DNA from: Fertoeibacter niger
Lineage (GTDB): Bacteria > Pseudomonadota > Alphaproteobacteria > Rhodobacterales > Rhodobacteraceae
NCBI RefSeq assembly: GCF_009380135.2
Contig: NZ_WHUT02000005.1
Coordinates: 186,001-250,000 of the forward strand
Length of the DNA stretch: 64,000 bases
Reading direction: 5' to 3'
Positions 29,474 through 39,142 of this stretch are shown piece by piece (position 1 is the first letter of the stretch; every line of letters starts with the position of its first letter). A program made the translations under genes and the position numbers. Below the pieces are notes generated by a model that made no database searches, was not told the DNA's origin, and saw nothing but the letters and a program-made list of their open reading frames with translations.

Positions 29474-30412
29474 ATGAACTGGATCTCGAACTACGTCCGC
29501 CCCAAGATCAACTCGCTGTTCTCGCGCCGCGAGGTGCCCGAGAACCTGTGGACCAAATGCCCCGAATGCGGGACCATGCTGTTTCACCGCGAACTGGCCG
29601 ACAATCTGAACGTCTGCACAAGTTGCGATCATCACATGGCAATCACTCCGCGCGAACGGTTCACCGCGCTGTTCGACGGTGGCGTGTTCGTCGAGGTGAA
29701 GGTGCCCGAACCGCTGACCGACCCGCTGCAATTCCGCGATCAGAAGAAATACCCCGAGCGGCTGAAGGCGGCACAGAAAGCGTCGGGCGAAAAGGATGCC
29801 ATGCTGGTGGCCGAGGGCGACATGGGCCGCACGCCCATCGTGGCAGTGGCGCAGGATTTCAGCTTCATGGCGGGTTCCATGGGCATGTATGTGGGCAATG
29901 CGATCATCGCGGCGGCGCAGCGGGCGATTGCGCTGAAACGCCCGATGGTGCTGTTTGCCGCCGCCGGTGGCGCGCGCATGCAGGAAGGCATCCTCAGCCT
30001 GATGCAGATGCCGCGCACCACGGTGGCCGTGCAGATGCTGCGCGAGGCGGGGCTGCCCTATGTCGTGGTGCTGACGCATCCGACGACGGGCGGCGTGACC
30101 GCCAGCTACGCCATGCTGGGCGATGTGCAGATTGCCGAACCCAATGCGCTGATCTGCTTTGCCGGGCCGCGCGTCATCGAACAGACGATCCGCGAAAAGC
30201 TGCCCGAAGGGTTCCAGCGCGCCGAATACCTGCTGGACCACGGCATGCTGGACCGCGTGACCCATCGCAAGGCGATGAAGGATGAACTGGTCACGATCCT
30301 GCGCATGCTGACGGGCCAGCCCCCGGCGATCAAGGGCGATCTGCCCCCGCCAGACCCCTCGCCCGAGGTGGCTCCGCAGCCTTCCGAACCCGCCAAGGCC
30401 CCCCAGGCGTGA
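29474..30412 (+). CDS. accD: Acetyl-CoA carboxylase carboxyltransferase subunit beta
   Basis: Transfers carboxyl from biotin to acetyl-CoA, the first committed step of fatty-acid synthesis, with AccA. The 312-aa product has the N-terminal four-cysteine zinc finger ([14 protein letters not shown]...[10 protein letters not shown]) and the crotonase-like core with [32 protein letters not shown] and [20 protein letters not shown]. The C-terminus is proline-rich ([16 protein letters not shown]). It overlaps folC by GTGA, the classical accD-folC pairing. Confidence 0.97.
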   Translation: MNWISNYVRPKINSLFSRREVPENLWTKCPECGTMLFHRELADNLNVCTSCDHHMAITPRERFTALFDGGVFVEVKVPEPLTDPLQFRDQKKYPERLKAAQKASGEKDAMLVAEGDMGRTPIVAVAQDFSFMAGSMGMYVGNAIIAAAQRAIALKRPMVLFAAAGGARMQEGILSLMQMPRTTVAVQMLREAGLPYVVVLTHPTTGGVTASYAMLGDVQIAEPNALICFAGPRVIEQTIREKLPEGFQRAEYLLDHGMLDRVTHRKAMKDELVTILRMLTGQPPAIKGDLPPPDPSPEVAPQPSEPAKAPQA

Positions 30413-31680
30413 GCGCGCCCTCCGACATCATCCTGCAACGGATGATGGCGCTGCACCCCAAGGTCATCGACCTGACCCTGGACCGTGTGCACCGCCTGCT
30501 GGCCGCACTTGGCCACCCCGAACGCAGTTTGCCCCCGGTGATCCATATCGCCGGGACCAATGGCAAGGGTTCGACCCAGGCGATGATCCGTGCGGGGCTG
30601 GAGGCGGCAGGGCAAAGCGTTCATGCCTATACCTCGCCGCATCTGGCGCGGTTTCACGAACGCATCCGGCTGGCGGGGGAACTGATTTCCGAACCCGCGC
30701 TGGCGGCGCTGCTGGATGAATGCGTGCAGGCCAACGGGCCGGATTCCATCACCTTTTTTGAAATCACCACCTGCGCGGCCTTGCTGGCCTTTGCCCGCAA
30801 TCCGGCAGATGCCGTGCTGCTGGAGGTGGGTCTAGGCGGGCGGCTGGATGCCACCAATGTGGTGGATCGCCCGGCGCTGACCATCATCACCCCGGTCAGC
30901 ATCGACCATCAGCAGTATCTGGGTGACACCCTGCCCGAGATCGCGGGCGAAAAGGCCGGGATACTCAAGCGCGGCGTGCCCTGTGTGGTCGGGCCCCAAA
31001 GCCCCGAGGGGCTGGCGGTGATCGAGGCGCGGGCGGCACGGCTGGGTGCAGCGCTGCTGGCGCATGGCCAACACTGGCATGCCTTTGCCGAGCGTGGCCG
31101 GATGGTGTTTCAGGACGAAAACGGCCTCTTGGACCTGCCCTTGCCCAACCTGCCGGGGCCGCATCAGATCGACAATGCCGGGGCCGCCGTCGCCGCCCTG
31201 CGCCATCTGGGGCACGGGGCGGCGGCGTGCGAGGCGGCGGTCAGCCGCGCTTTCTGGCCCGCCCGCATGCAGCGCCTGCGCCACGGCCCGCTGGTGGATG
31301 TTGCGCCAATGGTGGAGCTGTGGCTGGACGGTGGCCACAACCCCGCCGGGGGGCAGGCGGTGGCGGCAACGCTGGCCGCGATGCCCGCGCGGGACACGCA
31401 TCTGATCTGCGGCATGCTGAACACCAAGGACATTGGCGGCTATCTGCGCCCGCTGGCCCCGCATGTGACCCGCCTCCATGCGGTGTCGATCCCCGGCGAG
31501 GGGGCTACCCTGCCCGCCGAGGCCACCCGCGACGCGGCGCTGGCGGCGGGCATGGCGGCAGAGGTGGCACCGTCGGTCGGCGCGGCGCTGGCGGCGATTG
31601 CCGCTGACGCGCCGCAGGCCCGCGTGCTGATCTGCGGATCACTCTATCTGGCCGGGGCCGTGCTGCGCGAGAACGGCTGA
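30409..31680 (+). CDS. folC: Bifunctional folylpolyglutamate synthase / dihydrofolate synthase
   Basis: Adds glutamate to dihydropteroate and extends the polyglutamate tail of folates. 423 aa starting at a GTG that overlaps the accD stop. Mur-ligase fold motifs: P-loop [52 protein letters not shown] with the catalytic region, [14 protein letters not shown], and C-terminal [12 protein letters not shown]. Normal length. Ends just before the 43-nt repeat that separates it from convergent rppH. Confidence 0.96.
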   Translation: MSAPSDIILQRMMALHPKVIDLTLDRVHRLLAALGHPERSLPPVIHIAGTNGKGSTQAMIRAGLEAAGQSVHAYTSPHLARFHERIRLAGELISEPALAALLDECVQANGPDSITFFEITTCAALLAFARNPADAVLLEVGLGGRLDATNVVDRPALTIITPVSIDHQQYLGDTLPEIAGEKAGILKRGVPCVVGPQSPEGLAVIEARAARLGAALLAHGQHWHAFAERGRMVFQDENGLLDLPLPNLPGPHQIDNAGAAVAALRHLGHGAAACEAAVSRAFWPARMQRLRHGPLVDVAPMVELWLDGGHNPAGGQAVAATLAAMPARDTHLICGMLNTKDIGGYLRPLAPHVTRLHAVSIPGEGATLPAEATRDAALAAGMAAEVAPSVGAALAAIAADAPQARVLICGSLYLAGAVLRENG

Positions 31681-31734
31681 TCGGGTAAAAATCTTGGAAG
31701 CTCTCTCGCCCGCCCGATGTTGCGCCGGTCGAAC

Positions 31735-31777
31735 CGCGCCGGGGGTTTCACACCTCCGGACCCCCGTGGGATATTTT
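31735..31777. repeat. 43-nt intergenic repeat, copy 2
   Basis: Identical to the copy at 5748-5790 except for one C-to-T change that keeps pairing as a G-U in the hairpin. It lies between convergent folC and rppH, the same kind of location as copy 1 between convergent matB and the ArsR gene. Confidence 0.75.
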
Positions 31778-31806
31778 CAGACAGAAAATGAAGGGCTACC
31801 GGCAGT

Positions 31807-32295
31807 TCACGCCAAGTGCGGCCTGAAGGCGGCGACCACCTGTTCATAGACCGCGCGCTTGAAGGGCACGATGCTGGCGACCATTTCATCGGCGCCGATC
31901 CAGCGCCATTCTGAAAACTCGGGGTGTTCGGTGGCGATGGCAATCTGGTCATCGCGGCCAAGGTAGCGGAACAGGAACCACTTCTGTTTCTGGCCGCGGT
32001 ATTTGCCGCCCCAGACCTTGCCCAGCAATTCCGGTGGCAGGTCATATGTCACCCAGCCGTCGGTCTTGGCGACGAATTCCACCAGATCGGCGGTGACGCC
32101 GGTTTCTTCCCACAATTCGCGCAGGGCGGCGGCGCGGGGTTTTTCGCCGTCATCAATGCCGCCCTGTGGCATCTGCCAGGCGGGTGTGGGGTTGTCCAGC
32201 CGCTGACCGGCAAAGATCAGGCCCTGCGGGTTGATCAGCACGACGCCGACACAGGGGCGGTAAGGCAGGCTGCTGGGGTCAATCGCATCGGGCAT
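31807..32295 (-). CDS. rppH: RNA pyrophosphohydrolase (Nudix)
   Basis: Removes pyrophosphate from 5'-triphosphate mRNA ends, triggering RNase E decay; the same family in alphaproteobacteria also hydrolyses dinucleoside polyphosphates. The 162-aa product has [33 protein letters not shown] and the Nudix box G-x5-E-x7-REL-x-EETG in full, followed by [12 protein letters not shown] at 32295 is used although its Shine-Dalgarno is weak; a TTG 21 bp upstream adds seven residues. It lies 16 bp after the ctpA terminator, so it probably has its own promoter. Confidence 0.92.
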   Translation of the reverse strand: MPDAIDPSSLPYRPCVGVVLINPQGLIFAGQRLDNPTPAWQMPQGGIDDGEKPRAAALRELWEETGVTADLVEFVAKTDGWVTYDLPPELLGKVWGGKYRGQKQKWFLFRYLGRDDQIAIATEHPEFSEWRWIGADEMVASIVPFKRAVYEQVVAAFRPHLA

Positions 32296-32310
32296 GGGGA
32301 TGGTCCGCTG

Positions 32311-32342
32311 AAACAAAGGGGCGCGCCGCGGGTGGCGCGCCC
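32311..32342 (-). terminator. Terminator of the gpmI-envC-ctpA operon
   Basis: GGGCGCGCC (32319-32327) pairs with GGCGCGCCC (32334-32342), loop 6 nt; on the minus strand the stem is followed by TTTGTTT. It lies 23 bp after the ctpA stop. Confidence 0.8.
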
Positions 32343-32365
32343 TGTGATCTGTGCGGCGCGGCCGG

Positions 32366-33745
32366 TCAGGGCTGCGCGGCAGTCTCGGCGGCCAAAGGAT
32401 CGGCAGCGGGGGCGATGGCCGACAGGCCCTTCAGGATATCCACCGCATAGGCCAGTTGGTAATCCTCATCCCGCAGCTTGGCGGCCTCTTCGGCGCGGGC
32501 GCGTTCCTCTTCCAGCAACTGCCGCTCATCCTCGGACATCGAGTCATTGGAAAGGGTGCCGCGCAGATCGGCCTCGGACCGGCCTGCGTTGGCGGCGGCC
32601 TCTGCCTCGGCCTCTTCGGTGGTCAGTGCGGGTTTCGGCGGCGGCTGGTTCACGATGATGTCGGGGGCCACGCCAAGCGCCTGGATCGACCGTCCCGAGG
32701 GCGTGTAATAGCGTGCCGTGGTCAGCCGCATGGCCCCGTCACCGCGCAGCGGGATCACGGTCTGCACCGAACCTTTGCCAAAGCTTTTTGTGCCCACAAC
32801 AATGGCGCGGCGGTGATCCTGCAAGGCGCCCGCCACAATCTCGGACGCCGAGGCAGAGCCGCCGTTGATCAGAACCACCAGCGGCTTGCCATCGGTCAGA
32901 TCGCCAGCCGTCGCGTTGAACCGCTCGCCATCGCTGGCTTCGCGCCCACGGGTCGAGACGATCTCACCCTTGTCGAGGAAACCGTCGGACACCTTGATCG
33001 CCTGAGTCAGCAGCCCGCCCGGGTTATTGCGCAGGTCGAGGACAAAGCCGTTCACCTTGTCCATCCCGCCCAGTTCCTCGACCGAGGTCCTGATGCCCTC
33101 TTCCAGCCCCGGATAGGTCTGGTCATTGAAAGTGGTCAGGCGGACCACAACCGTATCACCCACCACGCGGCTGCGCGCCGCCGTCAGCTTGATCGTGTCG
33201 CGGATGATCGACACGTCAAAGGGTTCTGCCGTGCCTTCACGCACCACGGTGATGATGATCTCTGACCCCACCGGCCCGCGCATCAGTTCGACCGCCGCAT
33301 CCAGCGTCAGGCCCAGCACGGATTCGCTGTTCACATGGGTGATGAAATCGCCGGCCTGAATGCCCGCCGCTGCCGCCGGCGTATCGTCGATGGGAGAGAC
33401 GACTTTGACGAAACCCTCTTCCTGCGTCACCTCGATGCCCAGACCGCCGAACTCGCCGCGGGTCTGCACCTGCATGTCGTCGAAATCCTTGGGCGCAAGA
33501 TAGCTGGAATGCGGGTCAAGGCTGGTCAGCATGCCGTTGATCGCCGCCTCGATCAGCTTGTCTGTTTCCACCTCTTCGACATATTGGCCGCGAATGCGTT
33601 CGAAGATATCGCCGAACAGGTCAAGCTGTTCATAGACCGAGGCGTTTCTTTCCGCCTCCTGCGCGATCAGGGGGCCTGCGACCTGCGTTGTCAGCAAAGC
33701 GCCCGCCACAGTGCCGCCCACGGCGGCCATCACGAATTTCCTCAT
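32366..33745 (-). CDS. ctpA: Carboxyl-terminal processing protease (S41, CtpA)
   Basis: Periplasmic tail-specific protease. 459 aa: signal/anchor segment ([21 protein letters not shown]), an N-terminal helical part, a PDZ domain ([35 protein letters not shown], about residues 85-170) and the S41 core with catalytic Ser in [15 protein letters not shown] and Lys in [11 protein letters not shown]. The C-terminal 70 residues are Glu/Ala-rich. ATG at 33745 (AGGAC upstream) is preferred to the longer reading, which would overlap envC. In the order gpmI-envC-ctpA it likely works with EnvC-type proteins on peptidoglycan hydrolase control. Confidence 0.94.
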   Translation of the reverse strand: MRKFVMAAVGGTVAGALLTTQVAGPLIAQEAERNASVYEQLDLFGDIFERIRGQYVEEVETDKLIEAAINGMLTSLDPHSSYLAPKDFDDMQVQTRGEFGGLGIEVTQEEGFVKVVSPIDDTPAAAAGIQAGDFITHVNSESVLGLTLDAAVELMRGPVGSEIIITVVREGTAEPFDVSIIRDTIKLTAARSRVVGDTVVVRLTTFNDQTYPGLEEGIRTSVEELGGMDKVNGFVLDLRNNPGGLLTQAIKVSDGFLDKGEIVSTRGREASDGERFNATAGDLTDGKPLVVLINGGSASASEIVAGALQDHRRAIVVGTKSFGKGSVQTVIPLRGDGAMRLTTARYYTPSGRSIQALGVAPDIIVNQPPPKPALTTEEAEAEAAANAGRSEADLRGTLSNDSMSEDERQLLEEERARAEEAAKLRDEDYQLAYAVDILKGLSAIAPAADPLAAETAAQP

Positions 33746-33753
33746 CACCCGTC

Positions 33754-34902
33754 CTATTCCCCGATTGCTGCGAACCATTCCGCCGGATCGACCGGCGCGG
33801 CCCCTTGCCTGAGTTCCATATAAAGCGTTTCCGACTCACGCGCGCCACCGCCATCTTGCGCCGATCCCAGAAACTCGGTCACACCCGGCTCTCCCCCGCC
33901 CATCAGGCCAAGGGGGGCGCCTGCGGCAATGACCTCGCCCACATCACCATAGACCGTCTCAAGCCCGGCCAGTATCAGCAGATAGCCCCCGCCGGGCTCA
34001 AGGATCATCACATTTCCGTAGTCAAGCAGCGGGCCACGGTAACGTATGGTCGAGGCCCAGGGCGCCGTGACCAGCGAACGGGGCCGCGCGCCCAGCACCA
34101 CGCCGGGGCGGCGCACCCCGGCGGCATCGGATTCGTTCGCGCGGCGCAGCACGGTGCCCAGAACCGGCAGCGGCAACGTGCCGCGCGCGGCGCTGAAATC
34201 ACGGATCGTGCCGGTTTCGCTGTCGTCCAGCGTCAGGCCCCCGGCAAACGCCTCCAGCGTGTCGGCGCTTTCCAGGAGGCCGCGCAGCACGTCGGGGTCT
34301 TCGGTGAAACGCTTGGGCAGGGTCGTGCGGTCGGATATGGCCTGGCTCAGCGCGGTGCGGGCGGCTTGTGCCACCTGCAACCCGTTGGTCAGCGTGTCTG
34401 CCGCCCCCGCCTGCAAGGCACGCAGGTCGCGCATTTCCTGCAATTCGCGGCGCAGTGTTTCCGCCTCGGCCTGCAGGGCGGGGGTCACTTCGGTCAGGAT
34501 CATGCCCGAACGCGCGGTGCCCAGGGGGCCCGAGGGGTGCAGCAGCAGCAGCGGCCCGGGGTCAGCCTCCATCCGGCTGAGAACGCCGACAATCTGGGCC
34601 ACGCGTTCGCGCTTTGCCTCGAATTGCAGGGCCAGCGCCGCCTCGCGGATGCTTGCCTGCCGCAAGCCTTCGCGCAGGGCGGCCAGACCCTGTTCATAGG
34701 CGCCGATGGTGCGGGTCAGCGCCGCCACGCGGTCACGCGCGCCGGTGGCCTCATCCAGCGCGGCGACGGCGGTTTGCAGGTCGGCGGCGGCGGCTGTGGC
34801 CTGTTCGGCGGCTGTGAGCGCAGGCCCGTCTTGTGCCGCCACCGCGCCGGGGGCCAGAAGCAGCGCAAGGGCCAAGGCCGGGGCTGACAGCGCGCGCATC
34901 AT
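33754..34902 (-). CDS. envC: EnvC-like murein hydrolase activator, degenerate LytM domain
   Basis: 382-aa secreted protein: signal peptide (MMRALSAPALALALLLAPGAVAAQ), a long Ala/Arg/Glu coiled-coil (about 30-240), and a C-terminal LytM/M23-like domain. In that domain the zinc-ligand histidines are gone: YGNVMILEPGGGYLLILAGL has no His where active enzymes have them. That is the normal state of EnvC, which activates amidases rather than cutting peptidoglycan itself. The ATG at 34902 overlaps the gpmI stop by ATGA. Longer readings upstream are GC-rich shadow sequence. Confidence 0.88.
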   Translation of the reverse strand: MMRALSAPALALALLLAPGAVAAQDGPALTAAEQATAAAADLQTAVAALDEATGARDRVAALTRTIGAYEQGLAALREGLRQASIREAALALQFEAKRERVAQIVGVLSRMEADPGPLLLLHPSGPLGTARSGMILTEVTPALQAEAETLRRELQEMRDLRALQAGAADTLTNGLQVAQAARTALSQAISDRTTLPKRFTEDPDVLRGLLESADTLEAFAGGLTLDDSETGTIRDFSAARGTLPLPVLGTVLRRANESDAAGVRRPGVVLGARPRSLVTAPWASTIRYRGPLLDYGNVMILEPGGGYLLILAGLETVYGDVGEVIAAGAPLGLMGGGEPGVTEFLGSAQDGGGARESETLYMELRQGAAPVDPAEWFAAIGE

Positions 34903-36419
34903 GCGATGATCAGGCTTTCGCCGGTCATCTCGGGCGGCTGCGGCAGGCCCATCAACGCCAGCAGCGTGGGGGCCAGATCGGCCAGCCGCCCGTGGCGCAA
35001 CTGCGCGCCCGCAGGCCCGCCGGTCAGGATCACGGGCACGGGGTTGGTGGTATGCGCGGTATGCGGCCCGCCCGTCACCGGATCGACCATCATTTCGCAA
35101 TTGCCATGGTCGGCGGTCACGATCATCGCGCCGCCTGCACGTTCCAGCGCCGCCAGCGCGCGGCCAAGACCCGCATCCACCGCCTCGCAGGCCGCAATCG
35201 CCGCCGCCAGATCGCCGGTATGGCCCACCATGTCGGGGTTGGCATAGTTCACCACGATCAGATCATAGCCGTGGTCGATGGCCTGCACGAAATGGTCTGT
35301 CACCTCGGGGGCCGACATTTCGGGTTGCAGGTCATAGGTGGCGACCTTCGGCGATTTGGCCATGTAGCGGTCTTCGCCGGTTTCCACCACTTCCTTGCCG
35401 CCGTTCAGAAAGAAGGTGACATGGGGGTATTTCTCGGTCTCGGCCAGCCGGAACTGGCTGCGGCCATGGCTGGCCACCCATTCGCCCAGCGTGTTGGTCA
35501 GCACCTGTTTGGGGTAGGCGGTGGTCATATAGGCATCATGCGCCTTTGAGTAATCCACCATGCCAAGGAAAGCCGCCCATGCGGGCCGCGGGCCGGTGTC
35601 ATAGGCGCTGAACCTCGGGTCGGCCAGCGCCGACAGGATCTCGCGCGCGCGGTCGGCGCGGAAGTTCAGGCAGAAGAAACCGTCGCCATCGCTTGCGCCT
35701 GCATAACCTCCGATCACGGTGGGCGAGATGAATTCATCGGTTTCGCCCCGGATCGCGGCCGCTGATACCGCGCCTGCGGCATCGGTGGCGGCCTCGCCCT
35801 GCGCGTGCAGGATTGCCGCCGTGGCGCGGCCCACGCGCTCCCACCGATTGTCGCGATCCATCGCCCAATAGCGGCCGATCACCGTGCCGATGCGCGCGCT
35901 GGAAGGCAGGCCAACCAGAAGTTGCGCCAAATAGGTCAATGCAGATGACGGCGCCACGTCGCGCCCGTCAGTTATGGCATGAATGACCACCGGAACACCC
36001 GCCCCGGCCACGGCGCTGGCCGCCGCCATCAGGTGCTGGATGTGGCCATGCACCCCGCCATCCGACACCACGCCCATCAGATGCGCCGTGCCGCCCGAGG
36101 CCTGCAAGGCCGCGACAAAGCCCCGCAAGGCTGCATTCGCAGCAAATTCGCCCGTTTCGATTGCCAGATCAATCGCGCCCAGATCCATCGCCACCACACG
36201 GCCCGCGCCGATATTGGTGTGCCCCACCTCGGAATTGCCCATCTGGCCGCTGGGCAAACCCACATCAGGGCCGTGGGTGATCAGCGTGGCATGCGGGCAG
36301 GTGGCCATCAGCCGGTCAAAATGCGGCGTGGCGGCCAGCAGCGGCGCATTGGCCGTTGGATCATCGCTCAGCCCCCAGCCGTCGAGAATGCACAGGACAA
36401 CAGGTTTGGGTGCGCGCAT
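34899..36419 (-). CDS. gpmI: 2,3-bisphosphoglycerate-independent phosphoglycerate mutase
   Basis: Interconverts 3- and 2-phosphoglycerate in glycolysis, using two Mn ions and a phosphoserine intermediate. The 506-aa protein has CILDGWGLSDD (metal Asp), the active Ser in GQMGNSEVGHTNIGAGR, HAITDGRDVAPSSALTYL, NFRADRAREI, EKYPHVTFFLNGGKE and C-terminal DHGNCE. Normal length. It leads the gpmI-envC-ctpA operon, an order that is common in Rhodobacterales. Confidence 0.96.
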   Translation of the reverse strand: MRAPKPVVLCILDGWGLSDDPTANAPLLAATPHFDRLMATCPHATLITHGPDVGLPSGQMGNSEVGHTNIGAGRVVAMDLGAIDLAIETGEFAANAALRGFVAALQASGGTAHLMGVVSDGGVHGHIQHLMAAASAVAGAGVPVVIHAITDGRDVAPSSALTYLAQLLVGLPSSARIGTVIGRYWAMDRDNRWERVGRATAAILHAQGEAATDAAGAVSAAAIRGETDEFISPTVIGGYAGASDGDGFFCLNFRADRAREILSALADPRFSAYDTGPRPAWAAFLGMVDYSKAHDAYMTTAYPKQVLTNTLGEWVASHGRSQFRLAETEKYPHVTFFLNGGKEVVETGEDRYMAKSPKVATYDLQPEMSAPEVTDHFVQAIDHGYDLIVVNYANPDMVGHTGDLAAAIAACEAVDAGLGRALAALERAGGAMIVTADHGNCEMMVDPVTGGPHTAHTTNPVPVILTGGPAGAQLRHGRLADLAPTLLALMGLPQPPEMTGESLIIA

Positions 36420-36514
36420 GAAGGGGCCTTTCGCTGTGTTTCACGGGTTTTACGCCTGCAACGGCCACAGGGCAACGCCGCGCGCGCCCGGCCGGTGATT
36501 TTACGCCCGTGCGG

Positions 36515-37450
36515 TCAGTCCTTGGGCCGCTGGCCCGCCGCCTCACGCAGCCGCGTATCGACATCCTCGCGCGACCGGCCCACCAGAAACTCGTCATAAT
36601 GCACGATCATCGTGGGTTTCGGCGCGGTGCCACGGCTTTGCGCCCAGCGTTCGGTGTAGCTGGCGAAGATACCCCGGCGGTTGCCGGGACGCGTCGCTCC
36701 GTCAGCAAGGCTTTGCAGTGACACCAGTGGCCCCGCATAGTTGCACTTCAGATCGCCGTTCACCCAGACCCGCAGATAACCATCTGGCCCAGCAGAGAAA
36801 TTCGTGTTGACGACCAGATCAACCCAGCGGCCACGGTTCTGTTCCATGCTGAACAGCTTGCAGATATTGCCGAAATTCTGCGCCGCGCCCCAGCCCCGGC
36901 TCACGCGCATGTCCTCCAGTTCCACCACCACATCGGCGGGCTCTGCGGAACGCGCGCAGATCGCCGGGTCGCAACTGGCCCAGTCGCCGCTGCCCGCGGG
37001 GATATGCACGATGCGAAAGGCGGGGGGCTGCGCGCCCTCCAGCTTCCACTGGCCAAAGACGGTGCCAAGGGATGTGTCGCGCGTCACAGCCCCGATGTTG
37101 TCGTTGTAAAAGCTCCAGCCATACCAGATGTCGCGGCCCACGCGCGCCTTGATGCTGCGGTCAAGTTCGCGGATCTCGGCGCGGTAACGCGCGGTGCCAC
37201 AATCCGACCCGCCGCAATCGCCGTCGCGCAATTCAAACCGCTCGCTGACGGCACCACGGCGCACAGGCTCGCCCGGCTGGGAAAAACGGAAAGCGTGGGG
37301 GGCGGGGCTGAACAGACGCTCATGCCCGCGCGGCGCTTCGGCACGCGAAGCCACGCCCGCCCCACCCCCGGGCAGGGTGACGGTAATCTGCTGGCCACAG
37401 GCGGCAAGGCCAAGTGTTGCGCAAAGGGAAACTATCAAGAACCGGAACAT
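36515..37450 (-). CDS. Lipoprotein with a polysaccharide-lyase-like (heparin-lyase-fold) domain
   Basis: 311 aa, exported lipoprotein: lipobox LGLAAC at residues 13-18. The body resembles the family of beta-jelly-roll polysaccharide lyases (Pfam Polysacc_lyase type): FELRDGDCGG, ARYRAEIRELDRSIKARVGRDIWYGWSFYND, VFGQWKLEG, RWVDLVVNTNFSAGPDGYLRVWVNGDLKCNYAGP and HYDEFLVGRSREDVDT. Whether it cleaves is not proven; catalytic residues of this family are not readable with certainty here. It is divergent from algD across a 366-bp intergenic region and may act on, or bind, the polymer made by that cluster. Good AGGAG Shine-Dalgarno. Four cysteines in the body could form disulfides. Confidence 0.7.
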   Translation of the reverse strand: MFRFLIVSLCATLGLAACGQQITVTLPGGGAGVASRAEAPRGHERLFSPAPHAFRFSQPGEPVRRGAVSERFELRDGDCGGSDCGTARYRAEIRELDRSIKARVGRDIWYGWSFYNDNIGAVTRDTSLGTVFGQWKLEGAQPPAFRIVHIPAGSGDWASCDPAICARSAEPADVVVELEDMRVSRGWGAAQNFGNICKLFSMEQNRGRWVDLVVNTNFSAGPDGYLRVWVNGDLKCNYAGPLVSLQSLADGATRPGNRRGIFASYTERWAQSRGTAPKPTMIVHYDEFLVGRSREDVDTRLREAAGQRPKD

Positions 37451-37816
37451 CGCATCTCCTGGGGCAAATCGCTGCGCTGCGGAATGTCAGATCGGGGCCA
37501 AAAAACCGGATGCACGCGATGTTCTTGACGGGTCGGTTTCCCGGGGTCAAGGCCATAGGTGGGCAACATTGTGGCAGAAAAAAGGCAATGCAACCAGGGC
37601 GCGAATCACCAAAAATCCTGTCTCGTCTTTCGCTGCCAGATGTTGCTGAACTGCGAACAGTCCGCACAAGATATGCGCTTTATCCCGCGACTGTAGCACA
37701 ATTGGCACGACAGGGGCGAAAGCCCTGACGCCACAATGATTTCACTTTAAAGAAACAGTCCAACCATATATTTTCATTACAAAATAATTGGGACAAAAAA
37801 CCAAGCGAGGCAGCAA
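37451..37816. promoter_or_regulatory. Divergent AT-rich intergenic region between the lyase-like gene and algD
   Basis: 366 bp without a gene, strikingly AT-rich near the algD end (about 37735-37800, containing CATATATTTTCATTACAAAA) compared with its surroundings. It holds a sigma-54-like GG-N10-GC element at 37702-37717 and a small hairpin GGGC-GAAA-GCCC right after it (37714-37724). Both promoters of the divergent genes should be here; no firm -35/-10 pair could be set for the minus-strand gene. Confidence 0.55.
37702..37717 (+). promoter_or_regulatory. Sigma-54-like promoter element upstream of algD
   Basis: TTGGCACGACAGGGGC fits the -24 half TTGGCAC well and keeps the GC at -12 with correct GG-N10-GC spacing, but the TTGC part of the -12 box is GGGC. 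It lies 100 bp before the algD start. Confidence 0.3.
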
Positions 37817-39136
37817 ATGGCAAGAATTAGCGTGTTCGGTATCGGGTATGTTGGCGTGGTTTCGGCGGCATGTCTGGCGAAGGACGGACACACCGTCATC
37901 GCCGTGGACGTCGATCCGGGCAAGATCAAGTCGATCAATGACGGCCTGTCGCCCATCGTGGAAAACGGGCTGGACGCATTGATTGCGGAAGTGGTTGCGG
38001 CAGGCAAACTGACCGCGACGAACGATGTGCAATATGCCATCGACAACAGCGACGCGAGCTTTGTCGCCGTGGGCACGCCCTCGGCACCCGACGGCTCGGT
38101 CGGGCTGACTTATGTGGAAGGCGTCTGCCGCAACATCGGCGCGGCGCTGGCGAACAAGTCGTCGTTCCACTCTGTCATCATCCGGTCAACAATCGTGCCG
38201 GGCAGCTGCGAGGCGACCTGCATCCCGGTGCTGGAAAAAGCCTCGGGCAAAGTGGCCGGCACCGACTTCGGCATGGGCTATTACCCCGAGTTCCTGCGCG
38301 AAAGCACCGCGATCGAAGACTACTACGATCCGGGCCTGATCGTGTTCGGCGCGCTGGACAAGAAGACCGGCGACTTCCTGACCGCGCTGAACACCGGGCT
38401 GAACTGCAAGATCCACGTCGTTGACCTGCGCACCGCCGAGATGGTGAAATACACCTCGAACACCTGGCGTGCGGTGAAAGTGACCTTCGCCAACGAGATC
38501 GGCAACATCGCCAAAGCCTCGGGCCTTGATGGCCAGACGGTGATGGAGATCCTGTGTTCCGACGAAAAAGTGGCGATGTCGAAATACTTCATGCGCCCCG
38601 GCTTTGCCTTTGGCGGATCCTGCCTGCCCAAGGACGTGCGCGCGCTGCGCTACCTTGCCAACTCGACCGGCACCAATGCCCATCTGCTGAACGCGGTGAT
38701 CGAGGCGAACGAGGCCCAGATCCAGCGTGCCGAAGCGATGGTCGAGGCGTCGGGCGCGGCCAAGGTCGGCTTTGTCGGCATCAGCTTCAAACCCGGCACG
38801 GATGACCTGCGCGAAAGCCCGCTGGCGGAACTGGCCGCGCGCCTGATCGCCAAGGGCGTGGAGGTCGGCATCTATGACCCCTACGTGTTCGAGGCCTATG
38901 CGGCCAACAACTCGACCGCCGGGCGCGGCAATGACGTGATCCCCGATCTGAAAGACCGCATGGTCGAGGATCTGGATCACCTGATCGGCGACTCGGGTGC
39001 CATTCTTGTGGGCAACTTCTACAAGAACACCGTGGGTTCGCTGGAAAAGGCCGCCCAGACCCGCCCGGTTCTGGACCTGACGCGCATGAAGCGCGACATG
39101 GTTTCGGAAGGGCAATACCAGGGCATCTGCTGGTAA
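37817..39136 (+). CDS. algD: GDP-mannose 6-dehydrogenase
   Basis: Oxidises GDP-mannose to GDP-mannuronate with two NAD, the committed step of alginate-type polymers. 439 aa. N-terminal NAD-binding FGIGYVGVVSAACLAKDGH, YPEFLRESTAI, AEMVKYTSNTWRAVKVTFANEIGNIAKASG, the catalytic cysteine (Cys269) in FGGSCLPKDVRAL, GISFKPGTDDLRESPL and the typical final GICW. These match AlgD closely rather than UDP-glucose dehydrogenase, and Cys269 corresponds to Cys268 of Pseudomonas AlgD. First gene of a run of nine with overlaps or short gaps. All active-site features appear intact. Confidence 0.95.
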   Translation: MARISVFGIGYVGVVSAACLAKDGHTVIAVDVDPGKIKSINDGLSPIVENGLDALIAEVVAAGKLTATNDVQYAIDNSDASFVAVGTPSAPDGSVGLTYVEGVCRNIGAALANKSSFHSVIIRSTIVPGSCEATCIPVLEKASGKVAGTDFGMGYYPEFLRESTAIEDYYDPGLIVFGALDKKTGDFLTALNTGLNCKIHVVDLRTAEMVKYTSNTWRAVKVTFANEIGNIAKASGLDGQTVMEILCSDEKVAMSKYFMRPGFAFGGSCLPKDVRALRYLANSTGTNAHLLNAVIEANEAQIQRAEAMVEASGAAKVGFVGISFKPGTDDLRESPLAELAARLIAKGVEVGIYDPYVFEAYAANNSTAGRGNDVIPDLKDRMVEDLDHLIGDSGAILVGNFYKNTVGSLEKAAQTRPVLDLTRMKRDMVSEGQYQGICW

Positions 39137-39142
39137 AATCAG

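Noticed and set aside
34903-35100. N-terminal extension of EnvC into gpmI
   Set aside because: Arg/Ala-rich shadow sequence; the signal peptide begins at the ATGA overlap at 34902.
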